DNA of 13,559 nucleotides. Origin: Deltaproteobacteria bacterium (lineage in GTDB: Bacteria > Desulfobacterota > JAFDIG01). The notes beneath the pieces are model-generated. The model saw only the letters and a program-made list of their open reading frames with translations, was not told the origin of the DNA and made no database searches. This document shows positions 7,383 to 13,559 of this stretch, piece by piece. Each line of letters starts with the position of its first letter. The stretch's first letter is position 1. Where the stretch lies: positions 1 to 13,559 of the forward strand of contig JAFDIG010000027.1 of assembly GCA_019308145.1 (NCBI GenBank), given 5' to 3'. Position numbers and translations under genes: made by a program.

Positions 7383-8165
7383 TTATTTTCCTTTATAAAC
7401 TGGTTTCCTTTTTTCAAGAAAGGCATTCATGCCTTCTTTCTGATCATATGTGCCAAAAACTAATCCCCATGCTTTTGATTCAAAAAAGCTTCCTTCAGAT
7501 AATGAAACATCAAATCCTGCATCTATTACCCTTTTTGCCATCCTAATACCAACTTGTCCATTACTTGCGATCTTAGAAGCAGTTTTTAAGCTTTCTTCCA
7601 TGAGATTTTCAGAAGGAAAAATTTTGTTTACAATGCCTAATTCCAATGCTTGCTGAGCAGTGATCATCTCACCTGTGAATATTAATTCTTTTGCTTTCCC
7701 TTTTCCAATAAGCCTTGGAAGTCTTTGTGTGCCACCAAATCCTGGGAAAATACCGAGAGTAACCTCAGGAAGACCAAATCGTGCATTTTGTGATGCATAA
7801 ATAAAATCGCATGCCAAAGCAATTTCACATCCCCCACCAAGTGCATAGCCATTAACCGCTGCTATTACCACCTTTTCAATATGAGAAAAGGCATCCATGG
7901 TTCTATGACCTTCCATGGAAAAGGATATTGCTTGATTGACATCAAAATCCTTCATTTCAGAGATATCTGCTCCGGCTACAAAAGCTTTTTCCCCTGCTCC
8001 AGTAAGAATAATTACAGCAACATCAGGATCATCACCTAACATAAATATTGCTTTTTGCATTTCTTTTAATGTTAACGTATTTAAAGCATTTAAAGCTTTA
8101 GGCCTGTTTATCGTAAGAATTGCAACATTTCCCTTTTTTTCTATGATAAGATTTTCAAATGCCAT
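7383..8165 (-). CDS. Enoyl-CoA hydratase (crotonase family)
   Basis: A 260-residue crotonase-fold enzyme, the standard length, predicted to hydrate short-chain trans-2-enoyl-CoA to 3-hydroxyacyl-CoA in the cytoplasm. The two catalytic Glu are present: E114 in GGGCEIALACD (110-120) and E134 in GLPEVTLGIFPGFGGTQRL (131-149). They are spaced 20 residues apart as in rat mitochondrial hydratase (E144/E164). The oxyanion-hole segment is FVAGADI (62-68). Both Glu argue against isomerase- or dehalogenase-type family members. An AAGGAGG ribosome site lies 6 bases before the ATG. It follows the thiolase gene by 24 bases and is its operon partner. No 3-hydroxyacyl-CoA dehydrogenase or acyl-CoA dehydrogenase is in the window, so direction (butyrate formation or fatty/organic acid oxidation) is not decided. 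Confidence 0.93.
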   Translation of the reverse strand: MAFENLIIEKKGNVAILTINRPKALNALNTLTLKEMQKAIFMLGDDPDVAVIILTGAGEKAFVAGADISEMKDFDVNQAISFSMEGHRTMDAFSHIEKVVIAAVNGYALGGGCEIALACDFIYASQNARFGLPEVTLGIFPGFGGTQRLPRLIGKGKAKELIFTGEMITAQQALELGIVNKIFPSENLMEESLKTASKIASNGQVGIRMAKRVIDAGFDVSLSEGSFFESKAWGLVFGTYDQKEGMNAFLEKRKPVYKGK

Positions 8166-8189
8166 GGTAGCCTCCTTTTAGGATTGCCT

Positions 8190-9371
8190 CTAAACCATTT
8201 CCACTATGATGGCATACCCCATTCCACCACCAATGCACATTGTAGCACATCCCAATTTTGCATTGATTCGCCTCATCTCATAGATAAGGGTTACAAATAT
8301 TCTTGCTCCACTTGCACCAATAGGATGTCCAAGGGAAATTGCACCACCATTGTGGTTTACCTTTGATTCATCAATCCCAAGCTCTCTTAAACAATAAAGG
8401 GATTGAGAGGCAAATGCTTCATTTAATTCCCAATAATCTATATCATCAACTTTTAGATTTGCCTTTTTCAATGCCTTTCTAACAGCGGGAACAGGACCAG
8501 TTCCCATATAAGCAGGATCAACCCCACCAGAGGCATAAGATATGATCTTACAAATTGGTTTTATTCCTTTTTCTTCAGCTTTCTCTTTTGACATCACCAC
8601 CACAGCAGCAGCAGAATCATTTATCCCTGATGCATTTCCAGCAGTAACTGTTCCATCAGGTTTAAAAGCAGGTCTTACTTTTGAAATAGACTCAAATGTT
8701 GTGCCAAAGGTAGGATATTCATCTGTATCAAAGATGATCGGAGCCCCTTTTCTTTGTGGAACTTCAACGGGAATGATCTCATCTTTAAATTTTCCTGATT
8801 TTATAGCAGCTTCAGCCTTGTTTTCAGAGCGAACAGCAAATTCGTCTTGCTCCTTTCTTGTAATATTCCACTTCTCTGCTATGTTTTCAGCTGTAATACC
8901 CATATGATAATCATTAAATTTTTCCCAGATTCCATCATAGATCATAGTATCTATAAGCTTAACATCACCCATCCTTGCTCCCCAACGATTTGTAAGTGTA
9001 GCATAAGGTGCCCAGCTCATATTCTCTTGCCCACCTGCTACAACGATTTCATTATCCTCTGCTTTTATACTTTGGGCAGCAAGAGCTATAGCTTTTAAAG
9101 AGGATGCACAAACTTTGTTCACAGTATAGGCAGTAATTTCCTTAGGAATGCCAGCATACATTGCTGCTTGTCTAGCAGGATTTTGACCTTGAGCTGCTGT
9201 TAACACATTACCCATAATCACTTCATCAACCTCTTCTGGTTTTATTCCTGCCCTTTTTAATGCTTCCTTTATCACGATAGCACCTAATTTAGCAGCTTGG
9301 ATATCTTTTAAAGTCCCGCCAAACCTTCCTACGGGTGTTCTAACACCACTAACAACTACTACTTCTCTCAT
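8190..9371 (-). CDS. Acetyl-CoA C-acetyltransferase (thiolase)
   Basis: A 393-residue thiolase of the normal cytoplasmic tetramer-type length that interconverts two acetyl-CoA and acetoacetyl-CoA (or cleaves 3-ketoacyl-CoA). The catalytic set is complete: nucleophile C88 in NKVCASSLKA (85-94), NEAFA (317-321), H349 in GGAISLGHPIGASGAR (342-357), and C379 in CIGGGMGYA (379-387). These positions are within one residue of the well-known Zoogloea biosynthetic thiolase. The similarity favours the degradative/biosynthetic acetoacetyl-CoA type over SCP2-type thiolases. An AGGAGG ribosome site precedes the ATG. It is first in a two-gene leftward operon with enoyl-CoA hydratase, driven by the promoter at 9422-9450, and divergent from the Liv transporter genes. 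Confidence 0.94.
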   Translation of the reverse strand: MREVVVVSGVRTPVGRFGGTLKDIQAAKLGAIVIKEALKRAGIKPEEVDEVIMGNVLTAAQGQNPARQAAMYAGIPKEITAYTVNKVCASSLKAIALAAQSIKAEDNEIVVAGGQENMSWAPYATLTNRWGARMGDVKLIDTMIYDGIWEKFNDYHMGITAENIAEKWNITRKEQDEFAVRSENKAEAAIKSGKFKDEIIPVEVPQRKGAPIIFDTDEYPTFGTTFESISKVRPAFKPDGTVTAGNASGINDSAAAVVVMSKEKAEEKGIKPICKIISYASGGVDPAYMGTGPVPAVRKALKKANLKVDDIDYWELNEAFASQSLYCLRELGIDESKVNHNGGAISLGHPIGASGARIFVTLIYEMRRINAKLGCATMCIGGGMGYAIIVEMV

Positions 9372-9421
9372 AGTTCTCCTCCTAAATAATTTTTACTTTG
9401 AATTTTAAGAAAATTTTCACA

Positions 9422-9450
9422 ATAATATTAGTTTCTTATTCTATTGTCAA
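9422..9450 (-). promoter_or_regulatory. Predicted sigma-70 promoter of the thiolase-hydratase operon
   Basis: On the minus strand TTGACA (9450-9445), a 17-base spacer and TATTAT (9427-9422). The -35 is perfect and the -10 matches 5 of 6. Transcription would start near 9415, giving a leader of about 44 bases before the thiolase ATG. Confidence 0.72.
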
Positions 9451-9512
9451 TATTTTTTTAACAAGGATTTTCTCTATATTTCAGAGGAAAAGGATATATA
9501 ATAAAATTTTCA

Positions 9513-9640
9513 AACTTATCTTACTTTTTATTAAGGTTAACAGGCAAGATGCCTGTTCTACTAAATGAATAATAGTAAGATGTCCACTCTATCAGCTTAC
9601 CTTACTTTTATAACAATAGCACGGGTATTCCTGCTTCTCT
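9513..9640. repeat. Island of degenerate intergenic repeats
   Basis: Two 18-base units at 9546-9563 and 9577-9594 share AAGATG and differ only by six transitions. A third, weaker relative (CCTGCTTCT) ends near 9638. The block is bracketed by near-identical direct repeats: CTTATCTTACTTTT (9515-9528) and CTTACCTTACTTTT (9596-9609). The island is less AT-rich than its surroundings. It resembles dispersed hairpin repeats of the 'caggcaagatgcctg' kind that I remember from intergenic regions of other genomes; copy number here cannot be judged from one window. Confidence 0.5.
9539..9557. repeat. Perfect inverted repeat AACAGGC-AAGAT-GCCTGTT
   Basis: Seven-base arms with a five-base loop, the best-preserved part of the repeat island. 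It lacks a following T-run, so it is unlikely to be a terminator; a REP-like hairpin or an operator are the alternatives. Confidence 0.6.
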
Positions 9641-9828
9641 TTATATAGTTATTTTTTTATTGTTTGTTTATTGCTGTTAACAGAGGTGTTAAATGATGGC
9701 TATTAAAAAATTTTTTTATTCTTCTCTAAGAAAGAATTTTTATTTTTTAGCTCTGTAACTGCTTAATATGTTGAGTTTATTTTAATTTTGTGAAAGAGTT
9801 TTAAAGAAAATTTTTTAACAAAAAAATC

Positions 9829-9857
9829 TTGACAGGAATATTTTATTGCTATATAGT
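9829..9857 (+). promoter_or_regulatory. Predicted sigma-70 promoter of the Liv transporter operon
   Basis: TTGACA (9829-9834), a 17-base spacer and TATAGT (9852-9857): a perfect -35 and a 5-of-6 -10. Transcription would start near 9864, leaving a leader of about 45 bases. The 7-mer TATAGTC occurs twice in tandem with an 8-base period (9852-9858 and 9860-9866), covering the -10 and the predicted start point, a plausible but unproven repressor site. Confidence 0.78.
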
Positions 9858-9908
9858 CCTATAGTCAGACAATCATATATTAAATTTTATTAAAAAGAGG
9901 AGGGAGTT

Positions 9909-11150
9909 ATGAAAAAAACGGTAATTTTTTTATTCGCTTTAGTCATTGGTTTTACTTTAACTATTAGCCCATCTTTTGCAAAACATCCCAAGGTATTTAA
10001 ATTAGGATTTATGACCTCTTTAAGTGGTCCTTTTGCAGCAGTTTCAGTGACACAGAAAAAAGGAGTTCTTTTAAAGGTAGCTCAGATAAATGCAAAGGGT
10101 GGCCTAAACATGCCATGGGGAAAAGTGAAGGTTAAAACTATTATAAAAGATGATGAAATAAAACTTGATGTAGGTGTTAGACGATTTAGAGAATTAGTTG
10201 CAGAAGGTATAAATGCCCTTACTGGTACAATCTATAATCCTATGGCAGCAGCTTTGAATGAAGAGTGTAAGATAGCAAAGATTCCTTACCTCCCTGGTTG
10301 TGTGCCAGCTCTTGATTCCTTTAGAAAAGGCAATCCTGCTATTGCAACCTATTCGGTTGCCTTCACACCTTGGAGTATTGGCTATCTTAGTGGTGCATCA
10401 GCGATCAAGATATTAGGAAAGAAAAGAATTTTTTATCTCTCTAGATCAGATTCATGGGGAAGAACCTTGCATGAAGGTTTAAAAGCAGCTTGTAAGGAAT
10501 ATGGAGGAAAGATTGTTGGTTTTGCTGAAGTACCAAAAGGAACTGTTGATTATACATCAATTATTAATAATGCTTTATCAATTAAGCCAGATATTTTTAT
10601 CAATTGTCATTTTGGTGGTGATGCTATTGCATCATTGAAACAGGCATATGATCTTGGCCTTTACAAAGTGTGTACTATGTTCAACACATGGACTACCAAT
10701 GTAGTTGCTATGGGAATCCCAGAAAATGCATTAAAAGGTTTATATGCTCTTGAATATTATTACTATGATCTCGCAGGGTTTAAGGATAAAGATGTGGTAA
10801 AAAAAGCTGAAGAATATACTAAAGCACATATGAAGATGTGGGGAGAGCCACCTGATGCTTATGGAACTATTGCATATGTTGCGACTGAGATATTATTCCA
10901 GGCAGTAGAAAAGGCTAAAAGCTTTGATCCAGAAAAGATTGCAAAAGTTTTAAAGACCTCCAAAGATTTTTCTTGTGTTAAAGGTAATGTGTATTTTAGA
11001 GAAGATCATCAGATGGTTTCCAAATATTTAGCCTTTTTGGTTAGAGGTAAAGGCCCTGGCGAAAAGAAAAATAAGTGGGATGTATTTAAGGTTGAGGGCT
11101 TTTTTGGTGGAGAGCAAGCATTGCCTTCTTTAAAATCATTAGGATATTAA
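9909..11150 (+). CDS. Liv-type ABC transporter periplasmic substrate-binding protein
   Basis: A 413-residue periplasmic binding protein of the Leu/Ile/Val-binding (Peripla_BP_6) family that captures a ligand for the importer encoded downstream. It has a classical Sec signal: MKKT, a hydrophobic core (5-19), and a likely type I cleavage site after SFA (A24). No lipobox Cys is present, so it is soluble and periplasmic. The mature N-terminus KLGFMTSLSGPFA (31-43) is the family's first strand and ligand loop. Two-lobe features follow, such as YLSRSDSWGRTLHEGLK (near 175-191). A strong GGAGGG ribosome site precedes the ATG. The ligand could be branched-chain amino acids, amides, urea or aromatic or aliphatic acids; the family is too broad to choose. 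The neighbouring thiolase and hydratase hint at a carbon source degraded through CoA esters. Confidence 0.9.
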   Translation: MKKTVIFLFALVIGFTLTISPSFAKHPKVFKLGFMTSLSGPFAAVSVTQKKGVLLKVAQINAKGGLNMPWGKVKVKTIIKDDEIKLDVGVRRFRELVAEGINALTGTIYNPMAAALNEECKIAKIPYLPGCVPALDSFRKGNPAIATYSVAFTPWSIGYLSGASAIKILGKKRIFYLSRSDSWGRTLHEGLKAACKEYGGKIVGFAEVPKGTVDYTSIINNALSIKPDIFINCHFGGDAIASLKQAYDLGLYKVCTMFNTWTTNVVAMGIPENALKGLYALEYYYYDLAGFKDKDVVKKAEEYTKAHMKMWGEPPDAYGTIAYVATEILFQAVEKAKSFDPEKIAKVLKTSKDFSCVKGNVYFREDHQMVSKYLAFLVRGKGPGEKKNKWDVFKVEGFFGGEQALPSLKSLGY

Positions 11151-11166
11151 TTTTGATTCCATATCT

Positions 11167-11203
11167 ATCATTCTGGGGATAATCTCCCCAGAATGATCTT
11201 TTT
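11167..11203 (+). terminator. Stem-loop with T-run between binding-protein and ATPase genes (partial terminator)
   Basis: A perfect 13-base stem (11167-11179 with 11185-11197), loop TAATC, then CTTTTTATTATT. It lies 16 bases after the binding-protein stop and 34 bases before the LivG-type ATPase start. As no promoter is evident between it and the next gene, it probably works as a leaky terminator and/or 3'-end stabiliser that keeps the binding protein in excess over the membrane complex. Confidence 0.82.
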
Positions 11204-11236
11204 ATTATTATAATTTAAAAAGATTTGGAGTCTTAC

Positions 11237-12001
11237 ATGGATAACAATAACGATATAATTATCACAACTAAAGGGATAACAAAAAAGTTTGGAGATTTTA
11301 TTGCGGTCAACAGAGTTGACTTTGAAATAAAGAAAAATGAAACCATAGGAATAATAGGTCCAAATGGTGCAGGGAAGACAACATTTTTAAATCTTATTAC
11401 AGGTCATTTTTTGCCAGATGAAGGGCATGTTTTTTTTAATGGAAAAGAGATAACAAAATTTTCAACTGTAAAAAGAGTCTCTTTAGGAATTGTTAGAACA
11501 TTTCAATTAGTCCATGTTTTTGATAACTTAAGTGTTTTTAATAACTTAGCTCTTGCTTACTACAGAAGGAAAAAGGGAAAACCTTTACCTTTGGGAATCT
11601 TTTTCTTTACACTTAATCAGCCTTCTATGATGGAAGATGTTAAACAAAGCATAGAGATGTTTGAACTTGGTGATATAGAAGATGAAATGGTAGGAAACTT
11701 ACCTTTGGGTAGCAAAAAAAGGCTTGAGCTTGCTATGGCCTTTGCTGAAGATCCAAATGTATTACTTCTTGATGAACCATTTTCAGGATTAAGTGACCAT
11801 GAAATAGATGAAGTTATAACTGTATTAAAAAAGTATACTCACAATAAAACTATTCTTATCGTTGAGCATAAAGTCTCAAAACTCACAGATTTTGCTGATA
11901 AACTTGCTGTTATGCATGAAGGCTCTATTATCTCATATGGTAAATGTGAAGAAACCCTTAATGATCCAGAAGTTAGAAGATGCTACTGGAAAGTCACCTA
12001 A
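11237..12001 (+). CDS. livG: Liv-type ABC transporter ATP-binding protein (LivG-like)
   Basis: A 254-residue ABC ATPase that powers the importer from the cytoplasmic face as a heterodimer with the next gene's product. Motifs are Walker A GPNGAGKT (41-48), Q-loop RTFQL with Q90, signature LPLGSKKR (155-162), Walker B VLLLDE (175-180) and the switch His H211 in VEHK. The long insertion between Q-loop and signature (about 95-145, YYRRKKGKPLPLG and onward) and the C-terminal GKCEETLNDPEVRRCY ending are typical of LivG rather than LivF. The signature deviates from LSGGQ, as LivG proteins often do. The ATG at 11237 is preferred to a TTG at 11225 because GGAG (11227-11230) overlaps that TTG and is 6 bases from the ATG. 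It is 15 bases from livF. Confidence 0.93.
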   Translation: MDNNNDIIITTKGITKKFGDFIAVNRVDFEIKKNETIGIIGPNGAGKTTFLNLITGHFLPDEGHVFFNGKEITKFSTVKRVSLGIVRTFQLVHVFDNLSVFNNLALAYYRRKKGKPLPLGIFFFTLNQPSMMEDVKQSIEMFELGDIEDEMVGNLPLGSKKRLELAMAFAEDPNVLLLDEPFSGLSDHEIDEVITVLKKYTHNKTILIVEHKVSKLTDFADKLAVMHEGSIISYGKCEETLNDPEVRRCYWKVT

Positions 12002-12016
12002 GTTAGGGGATATATA

Positions 12017-12718
12017 ATGCTTAGCAAAACAAATGAAAAGATTTTAGTGGTTCAAAACCTTAATGTATCATATCAAAAGTTAAAGGTATTATTTGATGTT
12101 TCTATTGAAGTTAATACTGGAGAAGTTGTTGCCATAGTTGGAAGAAATGGTGCTGGTAAAACTACCCTGTTTCGGACAATAGCAGGTTTTATTAAAAAGG
12201 ATTCTGGTTCAATTTTTTTCAAAAGCAAAGATATAGGGAGCTTGCCAGCCTATGAAGTGGCACAATTAGGGTTAAAATATATCCCTCAGGATAAACAGGT
12301 TTTTTCTGACTTAGAGGTTAGAGAGAATCTGGAGCTCGGAAGTTATGCTACAAAGGATTATAATTGGGATGTTGTGCTTGAATATTTTCCGAAATTAAAG
12401 ACTTTGTTAAAAAGAAAGGCAGGCCATTTAAGTGGTGGTGAAAGGCAGATGCTTTTGATTGCTATGGCACTTTTGGGAAATCCGGAACTGGTTCTTATGG
12501 ACGAGCCAACAGAAGGGTTAGCACCTCATGTGATAAATGACCTATCTCATGCATTTAAAGAGATAAACAAAAAAACAACACTTGTTATTATTGAACAGAA
12601 CCTCCCTTTAACAGCAGAGATTGCAAATCGTGTTTATTCCATGAAGGAAGGTAAAATCATCGCAGAAACTGTTGATAAAGATGATATTAAAAAAATGGTT
12701 TTTGAAAAGTATCTATAA
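12017..12718 (+). CDS. livF: Liv-type ABC transporter ATP-binding protein (LivF-like)
   Basis: A 233-residue second ATPase of the importer, the usual LivF length. Motifs are Walker A GRNGAGKT (42-49), Q-loop IPQDKQVF with Q91, signature LSGGER (138-143) and Walker B VLMDEPTEGLAP (159-170). The switch His is replaced by Gln (IIEQN, Q194), which is usual for LivF. An AGGGGA ribosome site lies 6 bases before the ATG, and the gene follows livG by 15 bases in one transcript. The pairing of a canonical-signature LivF with a degenerate-signature LivG is the family's normal asymmetric arrangement. Confidence 0.94.
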   Translation: MLSKTNEKILVVQNLNVSYQKLKVLFDVSIEVNTGEVVAIVGRNGAGKTTLFRTIAGFIKKDSGSIFFKSKDIGSLPAYEVAQLGLKYIPQDKQVFSDLEVRENLELGSYATKDYNWDVVLEYFPKLKTLLKRKAGHLSGGERQMLLIAMALLGNPELVLMDEPTEGLAPHVINDLSHAFKEINKKTTLVIIEQNLPLTAEIANRVYSMKEGKIIAETVDKDDIKKMVFEKYL

Positions 12719-12756
12719 TAAAAAGGCTATTTATTTAAGAGGATTTAGGTGCTGGT

Positions 12757-13559
12757 ATGAGTAAGATTTTTAAAGGAGTTTTAGGTCCGTTTTTGCTTAT
12801 ATTCCTTTTATTGGTCGCAAGATTTATATTTCCTCATAAGGTCACTTTTATCACCGAATTATCAATTTTTACTATATACGTTATGGGGAATGATATTCTT
12901 TATGGCTATCTTGGGCTTGTATCCTTTGGACAGCCATTTTATCTTAGCGTTGGTGCTTATTCAGCAGCAATTTATCTTGCTTACCTTGGGCATAGTCCTT
13001 TGGTAGCTTTAGTTGCAGGAATAATCAGTGGCTTTATAGTAGGAATGGTGCTAGGGCCTTTTTTTATAAGATTAAGAGGAGATTATTTTGCTCTTATAAA
13101 TGCTGCAATTTGTGCCATTGGATTGTTCATCGTTGAAAAGCTTCTAATAGGGATAACCCGTGGTGATGATGGGCTTTGGTATCGTTCAAGAATGGGTGTT
13201 ACTCCTATTTTAGATATCAGGATGCCAAATAATTTTTTCTATTTTGCTTTATTAATTCTATTAATCATATTGTTATTATATAAATTTATGGATCATTCTG
13301 TCCTTGGAGTCTCTTTCCGTGCTATTAGAGTTAATGAAAGAAAAATGAGGTTTTTAGGCTATGATACATTTAAGATCAAATGGATAGGTTTTTCTCTTGC
13401 TTCAATATTATCAGCTATCTCAGGTGCATTATATGCTATTAATTTTGGTTTTGTTAATCCCAGCTTAGGGGAACCCTCAAGAGCAGCTGAGGTGCTCGTT
13501 GCAACCCTTATTGGAGGAGCTGGGACAGTTTATGGTCCTTTCTTTGGCGCTTTTGGATT
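12757..13559 (+). CDS. livM: Liv-type ABC transporter permease (LivM-like), 3' end missing
   Basis: The open frame runs from ATG 12757 to the window edge: 267 complete codons of a membrane permease, likely 30 or more residues short at the C-terminus. It has about eight hydrophobic segments. LivM landmarks are GYLGLVSFGQPFYLSVGAY (50-68), RLRGDYFALI (105-114), the TRGDDGL loop (134-140), the cytoplasmic coupling segment LGVSFRAIRVNERKMRFLGY (183-202) that contacts the ATPases, and LIGGAGTVYGPFFGA (251-265). These identify LivM rather than LivH. The start is supported by AGGT about 7 bases upstream; an overlapping GTG at 12750 runs into a stop at once. Gene order is binding protein, G, F, M, so a LivH-type permease is expected just beyond the window. 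Confidence 0.92.
   Translation, partial: MSKIFKGVLGPFLLIFLLLVARFIFPHKVTFITELSIFTIYVMGNDILYGYLGLVSFGQPFYLSVGAYSAAIYLAYLGHSPLVALVAGIISGFIVGMVLGPFFIRLRGDYFALINAAICAIGLFIVEKLLIGITRGDDGLWYRSRMGVTPILDIRMPNNFFYFALLILLIILLLYKFMDHSVLGVSFRAIRVNERKMRFLGYDTFKIKWIGFSLASILSAISGALYAINFGFVNPSLGEPSRAAEVLVATLIGGAGTVYGPFFGAFG

Larger units (their letters stand above)
9372..9908. other. Divergent intergenic region between thiolase and Liv genes
   Basis: 537 bases without a convincing long gene. From left to right it holds the leftward thiolase promoter (9422-9450) and a small island of degenerate repeats (about 9513-9640). A perfect 10-base palindrome CTGTTAACAG (9674-9683) follows, whose last eight bases also occur at 9536-9543. 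A 21-codon open frame with a ribosome-site-like GAGGT lies at 9693-9758, and the rightward promoter at 9829-9857. The remainder is very AT-rich. No riboswitch or known RNA fold was recognised. Confidence 0.6.

Noticed and set aside
8542..9098. Overlapping + strand open frames opposite the thiolase gene, and similar ones opposite the hydratase
   Set aside because: They are antisense shadows of strongly conserved genes with intact catalytic residues.
9718..9737. Short hairpin ATTCTT...AAGAAT in the long intergenic region
   Set aside because: Six A/T-rich pairs with an eight-base loop give little stability, and nothing upstream needs terminating.
11225..11236. A TTG start for livG four codons upstream of the ATG
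   Set aside because: The GGAG ribosome site overlaps the TTG and is ideally spaced for the ATG at 11237.

Overview
The window is AT-rich bacterial DNA (roughly one third G+C by eye) with tightly packed genes and consensus sigma-70-type promoters. It suggests a Gram-negative, probably anaerobic and quite possibly thermophilic bacterium, with Desulfobacterota-like lineages as my best guess. The reasons are a GAF/HD-GYP protein of a type I associate with deltaproteobacterial genomes, a periplasmic Liv-type binding protein with an ordinary Sec signal, fermentation or beta-oxidation genes, and a di-myo-inositol-phosphate (DIP) synthesis enzyme, which is best known from thermophiles. No rRNA, tRNA, CRISPR array, insertion sequence or phage gene was seen.

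Layout. (1) 1-228, +: the 3' end of the GTPase gene engB. (2) 5231-372, -: a compact three-gene operon. Its first gene is a three-part fusion of inositol-1-phosphate cytidylyltransferase, CDP-inositol:inositol-1-phosphate transferase (DIPP synthase) and a C-terminal HAD phosphatase. It overlaps by ATGA an inositol-monophosphatase-family gene, and a GAF/HD-GYP cyclic-di-GMP phosphodiesterase-type gene follows 7 bases later. (3) 5538-7357, +: ruvX (yqgF), mltG and a small unrecognised beta-rich gene coupled to mltG by ATGA, closed by a hairpin terminator that probably serves both strands. (4) 9371-7383, -: acetyl-CoA C-acetyltransferase (thiolase) and enoyl-CoA hydratase. (5) 9372-9908: a long divergent intergenic region with one good promoter facing each way and a small island of degenerate repeats. 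(6) 9909-13559, +: a Liv-type ABC importer: binding protein, an intergenic stem-loop, the two ATPases, and a LivM-type permease cut by the window end.

How the genes work together. The fusion and its coupled phosphatase look like the terminal module of synthesis of DIP, a heat- or salt-stress solute. The cytidylyltransferase would make CDP-inositol, the membrane domain would join it to a second inositol-1-phosphate giving phosphorylated DIP (DIPP), and either the fused HAD domain or the neighbouring IMPase could remove the last phosphate. The phosphatase of that last step is, as far as I recall, the least defined part of the pathway, so this operon is the most interesting part of the window. 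The inositol-1-phosphate synthase that would start the pathway is not in the window. The divergent thiolase/hydratase and Liv genes may share regulation and handle uptake and CoA-dependent breakdown or production of an organic acid or amino acid, but the substrate cannot be read from sequence. RuvX carries an Asp-to-Asn change at one of its three expected catalytic acids.
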